Source: Seongchinamella unica
Lineage (GTDB): Bacteria > Pseudomonadota > Gammaproteobacteria > Pseudomonadales > Halieaceae
Assembly (NCBI RefSeq): GCF_004354085.1
Contig: NZ_SMSE01000002.1
Location: forward strand, 930,001 to 994,000
Length of the DNA: 64,000 nucleotides
Reading direction: 5' to 3'
The first letter of the stretch is position 1. Each line of letters opens with the position of its first letter. The notes under the pieces were generated by a model. That model was not told the origin of the DNA. It saw only the letters and a program-made list of their open reading frames with translations, and did not search any database. Positions 42,357 through 51,420 of this stretch are shown piece after piece. A program made the position numbers and the translations under genes.

Positions 42357-43916
42357 ATGCGCAACAACATCGGAACACTGCTGACAAAGCGTGCGAGCAT
42401 CACCCCGAACAGGGAGGCGTTTGTCGAATGGGAGCGACAGCGCCGGTTCAGCTTTGCCCGCTTGAACGCCCGCAGTAACGCCACGGCCAATGCCTTGCTG
42501 GCCCGCGGCGTGCAGCCCGGCGATCGGGTGGCAACCCTGTTGAAAAACGGCATTGAATTCGTCGAAAGCTACTTCGCGATCGCCAAAATCGGCGCGGTGA
42601 TGGTGCCGGTCAACTGGCGCCTGGTGGGGGCAGAAATCGCTTACATCCTCCAGGACTCGGGCGCCGTCGTCCTGTTATTCGACAGTGAGTTTGACCAGAC
42701 CGTGGCGGAACTGCGAGACGGCAGCGGTGGCGCGCTTCCCTGCGAGCACTGGCTGCGCTGCCAGGCTGGCGAAGGAAAAACTCCCGACTGGGCGGAAGAC
42801 TACGACGCGGTGCAGGCGGTAGCGAGCGATAGCGAACCGCCCGTAGGTGCCAGTGATGACGACAATCTCTTTATCATGTACACCTCCGGCACCACGGGGC
42901 ACCCGAAAGGTGCAGTCCACAGCCACGATGGCATGCTCTGGTCACAATTGACCAGCATGGCAACCTCGGACATGCGCGGCGACGATCGTTTCCTGCTGGC
43001 CCTGCCGATGTTTCATGTGGGCTGCCTGAACCCGACTTCCCTGCTGGTTCACCGGGGCGCCACCGGGGTGATAATGCGTGACCTGGACATGGCCGCCATG
43101 TTCCAGTGTATCGACACGGAAAAGGTCAGCATCTTCATGGCGGTGCCCGCCCTGCTGCAATTCATGCTGCAGGCACCGCAGCGGGAAAGCAGCGACATCT
43201 CCTCGGTCCGCTGGATTGCCACCGGCGCCGCGCCGGTCCCGGTTTCATTACTGGAGGCCTGGGCCGCGCTTGGGGTAAGCATCCACCAGGCTTACGGGCT
43301 GACGGAATCCTGCGGCCCCGGGACCCTGTTGCTGCCCGGGGACGCCGCCGCCAGGGCCGGTTCCTGTGGACGGCCGCAGATGCACACCGAGGCAAAAATC
43401 GTCAACGGCCAGGGCGACATCATTCCCATGGGGAGTAGTGAGCCCGGCGAACTACTGCTCGCGGGCCGGCACATGATGAAAGAATACTGGAACAATCCCC
43501 GGGCCACGGCGGAAACCCTGCGTGACGGCTGGCTGCACACCGGTGACATCTGTACCTGGGATGAAGAAGGCTTCATTACCATCTGCGATCGAAAAAAGGA
43601 CATGATTATCTCCGGTGGCGAAAATATCTATCCGGCAGAACTGGAGAATGTCCTGGCCGCCTGCCCGGACGTCGCGGAAGCGGCAGTGATCGGCATGCCG
43701 TCAGCAAAATGGGGAGAAACGCCCCTGGCCCTGGTGGTCGCTGCGCCGGGGGCGAAACCCGACGCGGCCAGCCTCCGCGCCTGGTGCAGGGAGAGACTGG
43801 CCGGCTACAAGGTGCCACAGCTCTATGAGGTGGTCGAAACGCTACCCCGCAATCCTTCCGGCAAATTACTCAAGCCCCAACTCCGCGAGGCGTATCCGGG
43901 GCCGGCCCCTTTCTAG
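42357..43916 (+). CDS. Class I adenylate-forming acyl-CoA ligase
   Basis: A 519-residue AMP-binding enzyme, slightly short. The P-loop MYTSGTTGHPKGAVH lies near residue 174, the TGAAPVPVSLLEAW and AYGLTESCGP motifs near 285-315, GDICTWDEEGF near 398, and the lysine motif PRNPSGKLLKPQL at the C-terminus. It resembles medium- and short-chain acid:CoA ligases. ATG 42357 is used; an in-frame TTG lies six bases upstream. It is the sixth ligase in the window and is isolated from the others by the gene-poor interval. The substrate is unknown. Confidence 0.88.
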   Translation: MRNNIGTLLTKRASITPNREAFVEWERQRRFSFARLNARSNATANALLARGVQPGDRVATLLKNGIEFVESYFAIAKIGAVMVPVNWRLVGAEIAYILQDSGAVVLLFDSEFDQTVAELRDGSGGALPCEHWLRCQAGEGKTPDWAEDYDAVQAVASDSEPPVGASDDDNLFIMYTSGTTGHPKGAVHSHDGMLWSQLTSMATSDMRGDDRFLLALPMFHVGCLNPTSLLVHRGATGVIMRDLDMAAMFQCIDTEKVSIFMAVPALLQFMLQAPQRESSDISSVRWIATGAAPVPVSLLEAWAALGVSIHQAYGLTESCGPGTLLLPGDAAARAGSCGRPQMHTEAKIVNGQGDIIPMGSSEPGELLLAGRHMMKEYWNNPRATAETLRDGWLHTGDICTWDEEGFITICDRKKDMIISGGENIYPAELENVLAACPDVAEAAVIGMPSAKWGETPLALVVAAPGAKPDAASLRAWCRERLAGYKVPQLYEVVETLPRNPSGKLLKPQLREAYPGPAPF

Positions 43917-43927
43917 GCCGGCACCGG

Positions 43928-44659
43928 TCACCTGGCGAGCACCCGGTCCAGGGTGTCCGCCTCGATACCGGCCAGGTTCCGGTAGAGAATTCCGAACGCG
44001 ATAACCAGAAAAGGCACCGCCCAGATCAGCGGGATGCCGAGCAGCATGGTCGAGGCTGTCAGGATCAATAGCGCCGTGATATCAAACGCCAGGACCACAA
44101 ACCAGTGGTGGCCAATTATCTTCCGGGAAGTCTCCAGGGCCTCCCAGGGACCCAGCTTTTTATCGACCATCAGGGGCAGCGCTATCTGGTAGCTTACCAA
44201 CAGGTAGATCCCGGGCAGCACCAGCAGGAGAAACCCAAGCAAAATAAGGCTATTCATCAACAAGGCGGTCAGGAATATCTTCAGGGTCTTGTCATACCAG
44301 GCGAACAGGCTCTTCGGGTTTGGCTTCTCTCCCATCGCCACGGCCGTGGCCAGGAAGCCAAGGCCAACGGCCATTGGCATCAGCACCAGCCCTGATACGA
44401 TATTGCCGATCAATTCGATCACGGTGGGAGGCTGCACCGTACCCGGGTCAATCGGCGGTGTATTCAATATGCCGAAGAACATGCCGATCAGAAAAGCCAG
44501 ACTGAGATAAAACAGCACCGCCATCCAAATGGTGCCCTTGTTCCCTCCTACCCTGTCCCAGGCTTCCGCTAACCAACCACCCAGGCCAAGCTCATAATCA
44601 CCGGCCAGTCCCCTTTCCAGTGAACCGGCTGCACTCCGTGTGCTGTCTCGTGTAGCCAA
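43928..44659 (-). CDS. Hypothetical integral membrane protein, 243 aa
   Basis: A 243-residue protein with five or six membrane segments (about residues 45-65, 85-110, 128-155, 185-215 and 217-235). A cytosolic acidic N-terminus precedes them. The pattern resembles the BPSS1780/glycerophosphodiester membrane-domain group (for example WEALETSRKIIGHHWFVVLAF), which often shows up near lipid or envelope genes. It lies 74 bp downstream of the ABC ATPase gene and may be co-transcribed with it. It has no recognisable catalytic motif, so no function is assigned. Confidence 0.7.
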   Translation of the reverse strand: MATRDSTRSAAGSLERGLAGDYELGLGGWLAEAWDRVGGNKGTIWMAVLFYLSLAFLIGMFFGILNTPPIDPGTVQPPTVIELIGNIVSGLVLMPMAVGLGFLATAVAMGEKPNPKSLFAWYDKTLKIFLTALLMNSLILLGFLLLVLPGIYLLVSYQIALPLMVDKKLGPWEALETSRKIIGHHWFVVLAFDITALLILTASTMLLGIPLIWAVPFLVIAFGILYRNLAGIEADTLDRVLAR

Positions 44660-44733
44660 TGGATCGACTCCTTTACACTGTTACAGGCTCTCAATATCGC
44701 AGCAAACAGTCGCCCGCCCCGGGCGTCGCCGTT

Positions 44734-45816
44734 TCAGGAGGGCACAGGAAAACCGAGTTCCTCGGCAATCTTGCGGATTTCAGCGAGCTCCTCGGGGCTG
44801 GTCTCACCATCCGCTGCCGCTACTGCGTGCATGGAGTCGATAAAGTGGCGGGCCTGCTCTTCGCTGAAGATGGAATGAGCCTGACCGTTGATGGCAGACT
44901 TGCAACGCACTTGTGACATCGCCAGTTCCATCACCAGGTCCACCTCGCCCTGCCCCAGATCGGATGACTGATTGAGGACGGTGCGAATCATGTCACGCTC
45001 AGTGTCGTCGATAGTGTTATCCGCCATCGCCACCCGGGTCAAGGCCAGGGAAAATGCAGAGAGGTATAGGGAGGCCTGGGGGTCATGCCGGTCGAGCAGG
45101 CGCAGCATCTGGCTGGTGTTGGCCGACACCGCCTCGCTGATCGACTGTATTTCCCCGTCTTCAAGGTGAAGAATCCGGTCTGCCACATCGAGAATGCGAT
45201 TATCGTGGGTCACCAACACCACCGAGGCACCCTGTTCCTGGCAAAGCGCCTGGATCAGCTCAACCACGGTGCGCCCGGATTCCTTGTCCAGCGATGCAGT
45301 CGGTTCATCTGCCAGAATAAGCGTGGGCCGGGTGACCAGGGCACGGGCAATACCCGCACGCTGTTTCTGGCCGCCGGACAGGGCCCGGGGGTATTTGTCG
45401 ACGTGCTCCTCCAGACCGACCTGGGACAGGACCTCGACGACCCGTTGGCGCTGCTCTGCAGACGAAAGTTTTTCATCGCACAGTTGCAGGGACATCATCA
45501 CATTCTCCGCAACCGTCAGCGAGTCCAGCAGATTGTGCTGCTGGAAGATGTAGCCAATCTGGCGTCGCACCCGGGTCATTTCTTTTTCGCCCGCGTCGCG
45601 CAGCTCATGACCCAGGACCTGTACGCTGCCCTCCTGTGCCGAACGCAGCGCGCCGATCAGGGTGATAAGGGTCGTCTTTCCCGAACCCGAGGGGCCGGTG
45701 AGAATAACAATCTCACCCGGCTCGATGCGCAAACTGACATCGTTGAGCACCTTGCGCTCGCTAACAGCGGTTTTATAGCTGTAGGTGACGGACTCTATCT
45801 GCACGGGCGCAGACAT
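44734..45816 (-). CDS. ABC exporter ATPase (DevA-like) with C-terminal TerB-like domain
   Basis: A 360-residue protein. Residues 1-230 form an ABC ATPase: Walker A GPSGSGKTT at 41-49, signature LSGGQ at 146-150, Walker B with D170-E171 (LILADEPT), and the H-loop His204. It resembles DevA/LolD/MacB-type exporter ATPases. Residues 235-360 add a helical region with two TerB/DjlA-like motifs: ALTRVAMADNTIDDTERDMI and AVAAADGETSPEELAEIRKI. The extra domain is unusual and may anchor or regulate the exporter. The start overlaps the permease stop by one base (TGATG). Confidence 0.85.
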   Translation of the reverse strand: MSAPVQIESVTYSYKTAVSERKVLNDVSLRIEPGEIVILTGPSGSGKTTLITLIGALRSAQEGSVQVLGHELRDAGEKEMTRVRRQIGYIFQQHNLLDSLTVAENVMMSLQLCDEKLSSAEQRQRVVEVLSQVGLEEHVDKYPRALSGGQKQRAGIARALVTRPTLILADEPTASLDKESGRTVVELIQALCQEQGASVVLVTHDNRILDVADRILHLEDGEIQSISEAVSANTSQMLRLLDRHDPQASLYLSAFSLALTRVAMADNTIDDTERDMIRTVLNQSSDLGQGEVDLVMELAMSQVRCKSAINGQAHSIFSEEQARHFIDSMHAVAAADGETSPEELAEIRKIAEELGFPVPS

Positions 45817-46976
45817 CAGAACACCTCCGCGGGATCAGCTGAACGCAGCTTGCGCAGGGCCAGCAACCCGGAACCCGCGCACATGCAGATCGTTAGTAAC
45901 AGCACCTGGCCACCGCGCTCCGGGGTCATCTCCATCGGCAGATTGGTCGCCTCGCTGGCCTGTCCGTAAACCAGCAGGCTGATTGCCAGGCCAGGAATAA
46001 AGCCGATAACTGCCAGTAAAAAAGCTTCGGAAAGCACGATGCGACTGAGAAAGAAATTGGAGTAGCCCATGGCCTTCAACGTGGCGTATTCGCGCAGGTG
46101 ATCCTGCACATCCGAAAACAGAATCTGGTAAACCACGATCACGCCCACCGCCAGGCCCATGGCAACCCCAAGGCCGAATACGTAGCCTATGGGTGTGCTC
46201 TGGGCCCAGTAGTCCACCTCATGCTGGATGAACTCCTGTCGGGTCAACACCCGCACATCCCCGGGAATGCTGGCTTTGATCCTCTCTTGCACCAGCGCCT
46301 GGTCAGCCCCTGGCTCCACCTTGATCAGGCCCAGTTCTATGCGCGACGCTGAGCGTTCAGGGAATATCCTGCGAAAATTGAGGTCGGAGGTAACAATACT
46401 GCCGTCGATACCAAAGGACGTACCCAGCTCAAAAAGGCCCACCACACTGACGTCGCGGCCGTTGACCTCGGTGACAACCTTCTCACCGGCGTCCCACATG
46501 CGGGCCACGGGCCCAAATTCACCGCGCGACAGGCGATCGAACAACACCCTGTCGGGGTGGCGCAGTGCGCGAATGTGGTCTTCCTGGCCAATCAGGGAGA
46601 AACCCTCGTCAGTCGGGTCAAAACCCATCACGTAAATGTTGCGGGTTTGCAGCGGGTTATCGGGATTCCGCCACTTGCCGATGCTGATGTAAACCGGGGT
46701 AACGGCTTCCACGCCCGGCACACCCAGTGTCTGGTAGAGCCGGTTACGCGGAAATCCGGGCGGGTTGACGATGTAGGTGGCTTTGGGGGAGATCAACGCC
46801 AGGTCATAGCCCAGGGCCGAATGCCAGCGCACTGAAGAATCATAGAGCGCCTTGGAAAAGCCCAATTGCACCAGTACCAGTATTACCGCGAAGGCCACAC
46901 CCAATACAGCGGCAAGCAACCTCAGTTTCTGGTGGCTGATCTGCACCCAGGCAATCTTCAACGGACGCAGTTTCAA
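45816..46976 (-). CDS. ABC exporter permease, FtsX-like (DevC-like)
   Basis: A 386-residue permease of the MacB/FtsX type with an N-terminal helix (about residues 16-36), a large periplasmic domain, and three C-terminal segments (from about residue 265). The C-terminal LREYATLKAMGYSNFFLSRIVLSEAFLLAVIGF matches DevC-type permeases. It forms the membrane part of a DevBCA exporter that moves lipids or other hydrophobic molecules across the envelope. It overlaps the DevB-like gene by 4 bp and the ATPase gene by 1 bp. The exported substrate is unknown. Confidence 0.88.
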   Translation of the reverse strand: MKLRPLKIAWVQISHQKLRLLAAVLGVAFAVILVLVQLGFSKALYDSSVRWHSALGYDLALISPKATYIVNPPGFPRNRLYQTLGVPGVEAVTPVYISIGKWRNPDNPLQTRNIYVMGFDPTDEGFSLIGQEDHIRALRHPDRVLFDRLSRGEFGPVARMWDAGEKVVTEVNGRDVSVVGLFELGTSFGIDGSIVTSDLNFRRIFPERSASRIELGLIKVEPGADQALVQERIKASIPGDVRVLTRQEFIQHEVDYWAQSTPIGYVFGLGVAMGLAVGVIVVYQILFSDVQDHLREYATLKAMGYSNFFLSRIVLSEAFLLAVIGFIPGLAISLLVYGQASEATNLPMEMTPERGGQVLLLTICMCAGSGLLALRKLRSADPAEVF

Positions 46977-47749
46977 ATGCCGATCTCCACTTCCACCTGG
47001 AGGTTGGTCAGCGTTTTCACCGCATCCGTATTATCGAGCAGAATGTCCACTTCGATCACGCGGGCATCCGCTTCCGCGATGGGGTCCATCCCGAGCACGT
47101 CCATTTTGCCGACTTTGAGACCAATTCGTTCAACCGTACCGGTAACCGGTGTCGCCAGGGCCGGGCTGGATATCCTGGCCTTCTGTCCGGGCTTGACGTG
47201 GATAATGTCGGTCTCGTAGACCTCGGCCACCGCGTACATCCTGTCGGTCTGGCCGATTTCGACCACACCTTCTACACCTACCCGTTCGCCGGGACGGGCA
47301 TGCACAGTCAGTATCTGGGCGTCGGCGGGAGACTTCACCACGGACAACTCCAGCATCGCGGCCGCCGCTGCGCGGGAAGCCCGGGCGCTTTTTACCCCCA
47401 GTTCCAGCGCTTCGATCTTGGAAGCGGATGTGGCCATGGTTCGACCGAGTTTTTTCTCCCGGTTGAGCTGCTGCAGTGCGTTCTCCAGTTCCGCTTCATA
47501 GCGCGCCAACTCCGCATTGCGCACCGGGTAGCTATCGAGGGTAGCAATCACGTCTCCGCGTTTGACCATCTGCCCCTCTTCGACCTTGAGTTCCATGATG
47601 ACCGAACCAAGACCGGATGGCCCTGCCAGGCTTACCACGCCACCGGCAGGTTCAATCCGGCCGAGACTGCTGACAATCACCGCCTGAGCGGCCAGCAGCG
47701 GTGAAAAAACCATGGATACAGCGAAAAACAGTGTCGCGATAACCCGCAT
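46973..47749 (-). CDS. HlyD-type periplasmic adaptor (DevB-like)
   Basis: A 258-residue membrane-fusion protein with an N-terminal signal/anchor segment (residues 1-22), a biotinyl-lipoyl-like hairpin (VEEGQMVKRGDVIATLD), a short coiled coil rich in Glu/Lys and Leu (about residues 75-135), and a beta barrel (VKPGQKARISSPALATPVTGTVERI). It links an inner-membrane exporter to an outer-membrane channel. It is the first gene of the leftward DevBCA-type operon; upstream 47750-47944 should hold the promoter. It is shorter than MacA-type adaptors. Confidence 0.87.
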   Translation of the reverse strand: MRVIATLFFAVSMVFSPLLAAQAVIVSSLGRIEPAGGVVSLAGPSGLGSVIMELKVEEGQMVKRGDVIATLDSYPVRNAELARYEAELENALQQLNREKKLGRTMATSASKIEALELGVKSARASRAAAAAMLELSVVKSPADAQILTVHARPGERVGVEGVVEIGQTDRMYAVAEVYETDIIHVKPGQKARISSPALATPVTGTVERIGLKVGKMDVLGMDPIAEADARVIEVDILLDNTDAVKTLTNLQVEVEIGI

Positions 47750-47944
47750 TGAATAACCCCCTCTTGTCCTTATTATGCGCTCAAGGATAATGCGTCTGTT
47801 TATAATAGCAAGGTGGATGTAAAGGTATAAATTATTGCCTCGCCAAGACCCCCATTCTAAAGCACACTAGCGCCCGATTCGCCCCCCGATAACATCAACC
47901 CGCGGCCCCGGGCCCGCAGATCAGTCACGGAGACCGTCACGTCC

Positions 47945-48865
47945 ATGGGAAGCACTCATACCTATCAGCAGGATCCACGCAACGCCGACATCCAGATCAA
48001 CATCAACGGCGAACTTTTCCCTCGCGACAAGGCCATGATTTCAGTCTTCGATTCCGGTTTTATTCTCGGCGATGGCATCTGGGAGGGCCTGCGCCTTCAC
48101 AACGGCGTTATCCCGTTCCTGGACAGGCACATGAAGCGCCTGTGGGAAGGTGCCAAGGCCCTGGATCTCGACCCGGGTCTGAGTAAGGAGGCCCTGGCAC
48201 AGCGCCTGTATGACACCCTCGATGCCAATGCCATGGAAGACCACGTACATATCCGGCTCATGGTAAGCCGCGGGATCAAGGCAACCCCTTACCAGGATCC
48301 GGCGGTGACCCTATCCGGCCCCACGATCGTCATCATTCCCGAGTACAAGACCCCTGACCCTGCCCTCAATGACAGGGGGGTCAACCTGTATACGGTTTAC
48401 GTCCGCCGGGGCTACGCGGATGTGCAGGACCCGCGGATAAACAGTCACTCCAAGCTCAACTGTATCTTCGGCTGCATACAGGCCGCCAAAGCGGGTGCCG
48501 ACGAGGCGCTGATGCTGGATCCCCACGGCCATGTGGCAACCTGCAATTCCACCCACTTTTTCATTGTTCGCGACGGCGAGGTGTGGACCTCCTCCGGCGA
48601 CTATTGCCTGGACGGTATTACCCGCCGCAACGTCATCAACCTGTGCAAGGCCAACGACATACCCGTGTACGAGAAAAACTTTTCCGTGATGCAGGCCTAC
48701 GGCGCAGAAGAGGCCTTTGTCACCGGCACCTTTGCCGGCCTGACCCCGGTATTCGATATTGACGGCCGCTGCATCGGTGAGGGCAAGCGTGGACCCATGG
48801 TCGATCGCCTGCAGGCGCTATATTTGGGCATGATCCACAACGAATGTCGGGGCGGTCGCCGATGA
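47945..48865 (+). CDS. Class IV PLP-dependent aminotransferase (BCAT-like)
   Basis: A 306-residue fold-IV aminotransferase. The N-terminal motif SVFDSGFILGDGIWEGLRL and the PLP lysine in NSHSKLNC (near residue 170) are visible, and the C-terminal TGTFAGLTPV motif binds phosphate. It is closest to branched-chain or D-amino-acid aminotransferases. ATG 47945 is used; upstream bases GTCACG are a weak site. Its stop overlaps the start of the sulfotransferase-like gene by 4 bp, an unusual partnership also seen in other marine gammaproteobacteria, from memory. The substrate is unknown. Confidence 0.85.
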   Translation: MGSTHTYQQDPRNADIQININGELFPRDKAMISVFDSGFILGDGIWEGLRLHNGVIPFLDRHMKRLWEGAKALDLDPGLSKEALAQRLYDTLDANAMEDHVHIRLMVSRGIKATPYQDPAVTLSGPTIVIIPEYKTPDPALNDRGVNLYTVYVRRGYADVQDPRINSHSKLNCIFGCIQAAKAGADEALMLDPHGHVATCNSTHFFIVRDGEVWTSSGDYCLDGITRRNVINLCKANDIPVYEKNFSVMQAYGAEEAFVTGTFAGLTPVFDIDGRCIGEGKRGPMVDRLQALYLGMIHNECRGGRR

Positions 48866-49590
48866 CCGTGCGGATAGCCATGTGGTCCGGCCCGCGTAAT
48901 ATCTCCACCGCGCTGATGCGCAGTTGGGAAAACCGCCCGGACTGCTCCGTGGTGGACGAACCTTTCTACGCTGCCTACCTGGCTGACACGGGACTCGAAC
49001 ACCCCTGTCGGGAAGAGATCCTGCTGGCCCAGAGTCGCGACTACGGCAAAGTCATCGAGCAACTCACTGCAGGGCCCGTGGCCACCGAGCTGCAGTACCA
49101 GAAACAGATGACCCACCATATACCCCGCGGGCTGGACATGGGCTGGTGCGCAGGCTTCAGGCACTGTTTCCTGATTCGCGAACCCGCCCAGGTCATCGCC
49201 TCTTACGTGCAGAAAATGCCCAACGTCAATGAGGACGCTATCGGTATCCGGCGACAGGCCGAGTTGTTCGAGCAGATCGCGGACCTCAGTGGTGAGGTGC
49301 CACTGGTTATCGACTCAAACGACGTGTTGAAAAACCCGGAAAGGGTCCTCGCCGAGCTGTGCCAGCGCCTGGGGATCCACTTTTACCGGGATGCCATGCT
49401 CAACTGGCCCACCGGTCGGCGTGACTCCGATGGCATCTGGGCCAGTCACTGGTATCACAACGTGGAACAATCCACCGGCTTTGGCCCCTACAGCCGACGC
49501 GATCCCGAGCTCAATGCCGGCCAGCGCGAACTGGCGGACCGCATGAGGCCCTATTACCTGCAATTGGCAAAGCAGCGAATTCTGCCTTGA
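48862..49590 (+). CDS. Sulfotransferase-like protein (PAPS-binding pattern)
   Basis: A 242-residue protein of the sulfotransferase fold. The 5'-phosphosulfate loop appears as MWSGPRNISTALMRSWENRPD at residues about 7-27, followed by a conserved Arg/Glu pattern and a C-terminal DPELNAGQRELADRMRPYYLQL. ATG 48862 gives an ATGA overlap with the aminotransferase stop and lies behind GGGGCGG; an upstream ATG at 48844 is possible. It may transfer sulfate to an amino-acid derivative made by its partner, or it may be a nucleotide-binding protein. The function is not shown. Confidence 0.75.
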   Translation: MTVRIAMWSGPRNISTALMRSWENRPDCSVVDEPFYAAYLADTGLEHPCREEILLAQSRDYGKVIEQLTAGPVATELQYQKQMTHHIPRGLDMGWCAGFRHCFLIREPAQVIASYVQKMPNVNEDAIGIRRQAELFEQIADLSGEVPLVIDSNDVLKNPERVLAELCQRLGIHFYRDAMLNWPTGRRDSDGIWASHWYHNVEQSTGFGPYSRRDPELNAGQRELADRMRPYYLQLAKQRILP

Positions 49591-49644
49591 GGCAGGGGGC
49601 ACCGCATTAACAAGCCCCCAGCCGGCAAGTCGCGGCGGGGCCGG

Positions 49645-50385
49645 CTAGCCAAAATCAAGGGGATAGTGCCGGCCAAACTCTGACCTGACTTGCTGGTGAT
49701 CGATTTTATTGCCCCAGTTTATGATAGTGAAACCCCTGTCCCGCAGCGACTCGAGTGGCGGTAAATGCCCTGAAAAAAAACCTTTGCGAAAGTTGCGGGC
49801 GAGCTCCGGTCGTATCCCGGCGTTGTGCCACGCCCAGAGCAGGTAGGTCGGCTCGAACAACAGCCGCTTGCGATTCCAGTTGTCAGGGATGCTCTCAAAC
49901 AGGTCTCGCCTGATCAATCGCGGGGTATGCAGCACAGGATTCGGCGCATAGATATTCTGGCAACGAAAAAATGCCAGGGTTTCCCAGAGCCAGTTTTCCC
50001 AGTTCCGCAACTCCTTGTTGGGGCGCTTGCGCTGCCGGTGGGCGACCAGCGGTTCATCAAAGGTCGCAACCGGATCGGCCAGCGGGCGCAGCAGCAACAT
50101 GTCGTCGTGCCACCAGATCCAGGCGTCGAAGTGTTTGGCAAAAATACTCTGGTGCTCCCAAAGCCTCAGCACCTTTCCTGCACCCGCGCTGTGGCTCCAG
50201 TCGGTGATTGAGGCGATCGAGTTTGCCTGCAACCAGCGGTGATCCGGCAGGGTCTGTTTTTCGGTCAGCAATACAATGGGCCAGTCGCCAAGATGCTCCC
50301 GTATAGCCGCAACTACCACTGGCAGATAGTCGTTTTCCTTGGGGCGATAGCTGATCGCTATCGGAGGCCTGGAATGTCTGTTCAC
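49645..50385 (-). CDS. Possible glycosyltransferase-like protein, 246 aa
   Basis: A 246-residue protein without a signal peptide. It contains WWHDDMLLLRPL near residue 96, where the DD pair after a hydrophobic strand is like the metal-binding DxD of GT-A glycosyltransferases, and SYRPKENDYLPVVVAAIREHLGDWPIVLL at the start is like a GT-A nucleotide-binding beta-strand. GTG 50385 follows GCAGGAAAAT. No close family is recognised. It stands alone between the sulfotransferase-like gene and the SDD-repeat gene, which it diverges from. Confidence 0.5.
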   Translation of the reverse strand: MNRHSRPPIAISYRPKENDYLPVVVAAIREHLGDWPIVLLTEKQTLPDHRWLQANSIASITDWSHSAGAGKVLRLWEHQSIFAKHFDAWIWWHDDMLLLRPLADPVATFDEPLVAHRQRKRPNKELRNWENWLWETLAFFRCQNIYAPNPVLHTPRLIRRDLFESIPDNWNRKRLLFEPTYLLWAWHNAGIRPELARNFRKGFFSGHLPPLESLRDRGFTIINWGNKIDHQQVRSEFGRHYPLDFG

Positions 50386-50489
50386 AATTTTCCTGCTTTC
50401 ATTGACCAGTCACATGGACTGGCATCCGTATTTTGACTAGGATTTGAGCATGTGACACGCCTGCTCGGCAAATATTAGAGGAATTGGAT

Positions 50490-51239
50490 ATGAAGAAGTT
50501 TTTCGCCGGATCGCTGATGGCCATCGGGGTGGCCTCTGCCAATGTCAGTGCAGCACCCACAGTACAGGTAAAAGGATTGTCCGGAGGCACCACCCTGTTC
50601 TTTTCCAGCCTCCTCATGAGCGAGCTTGAAGCTGCGGGAATCAGTGTCGACCAGGTCAAGCCCGCCAGGCTCAACCCATCCAAGCCACGAATTCGCTTTC
50701 CCATCGGTGGTGGTGTCCTCGACCTGGATGGGACAGTGGGGGAAATTGACCACAACGGCGGCCTTCGGCTGGAAAGCGCTGACGGCACCTCAGTCGTGCT
50801 GCATAACCTGACGATTGAGGCCCAGCCGGGCGATGTCTTTGTCACCGGCGCGGTGGAAGTAAACGGCGACCTCATCGGTCGCTCCAGGCTGTTTGACGTT
50901 AACCAGGATCTCAGCGATATCGAGATCAGGGCAGACGGCAAGGTTAGAATCCGCAAGCTGGTTCTGCTCGTTTCCGCGGATGCTGAGGACGTGCTGGCCA
51001 TGCTGGGCCTGAACCTCGTCGAGTCCAACAAGGCCGGCGTGGTTTATAGCGGGATCGTCATTGACGAAGGAGATGATTCGGACGACTCCGACGACTCGGA
51101 CGACTCGGATGACTCGGATGACTCGGATGACTCGGATGACTCGGATGACTCGGATGACTCGGACGATTCGGACGACTCGGATGACTCGGATGACTCGGAT
51201 GACTCGGATGACTCGGATGACTCTGACGACATCGGATGA
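50490..51239 (+). CDS. Secreted protein with C-terminal Ser-Asp-Asp repeat tail
   Basis: A 249-residue exported protein. The signal peptide (MKKFFAGSLMAIGVASANVSA) cleaves near residue 23. The middle part is a beta-rich domain of unknown family (LDLDGTVGEI, VFVTGAVEVNGDLIG and similar). The end is 17 SDD units encoded by 9-bp repeats (51078-51230), strongly acidic and likely to bind calcium or interact with surfaces. ATG 50490 lies behind GAGGAA; a TTG just upstream is possible. The tail resembles Ser-Asp repeats of adhesins, but no LPXTG or other anchor is present. Confidence 0.75.
   Translation: MKKFFAGSLMAIGVASANVSAAPTVQVKGLSGGTTLFFSSLLMSELEAAGISVDQVKPARLNPSKPRIRFPIGGGVLDLDGTVGEIDHNGGLRLESADGTSVVLHNLTIEAQPGDVFVTGAVEVNGDLIGRSRLFDVNQDLSDIEIRADGKVRIRKLVLLVSADAEDVLAMLGLNLVESNKAGVVYSGIVIDEGDDSDDSDDSDDSDDSDDSDDSDDSDDSDDSDDSDDSDDSDDSDDSDDSDDSDDIG
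51078..51230 (+). repeat. 17 tandem 9-bp repeats coding Ser-Asp-Asp
   Basis: The unit is TCGGATGAC, read as SDD. Thirteen of the copies differ only by C/T or C/G third-base or second-codon changes, and 10-11 copies are identical. The length is an exact multiple of 9, so changes in copy number would keep the reading frame. Confidence 0.95.
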
Positions 51240-51245
51240 GCCCGA

Positions 51246-51267
51246 TGCTTATCCCTGGGGATAAGCA
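51246..51267 (+). terminator. Perfect 9-bp hairpin after the SDD-repeat gene
   Basis: TGCTTATCC and GGATAAGCA pair around a CTGG loop, 7 bp after the stop. There is no T-run, so it is an imperfect terminator or transcript-protecting hairpin. Confidence 0.5.
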
Positions 51268-51420
51268 CTCGTTTAAAGAGGTCCGGGAGAACCGCCGCTG
51301 CACTGAGACCCGGCGGCGCCAGCATCAACCAGCGCTGCCACACCCGGGGGGGCGGCTGATGCGCTCAGGGCCACCCGTTGGTATCGTTCCTGCCCGGATG
51401 CGTGACATTTTGCACAATCG

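Noticed and set aside
51044-51343. Antisense Ser-Glu-rich frame opposite the SDD tail
   Set aside because: It arises from the 9-bp repeat read on the other strand; it has no start context or conserved sequence.
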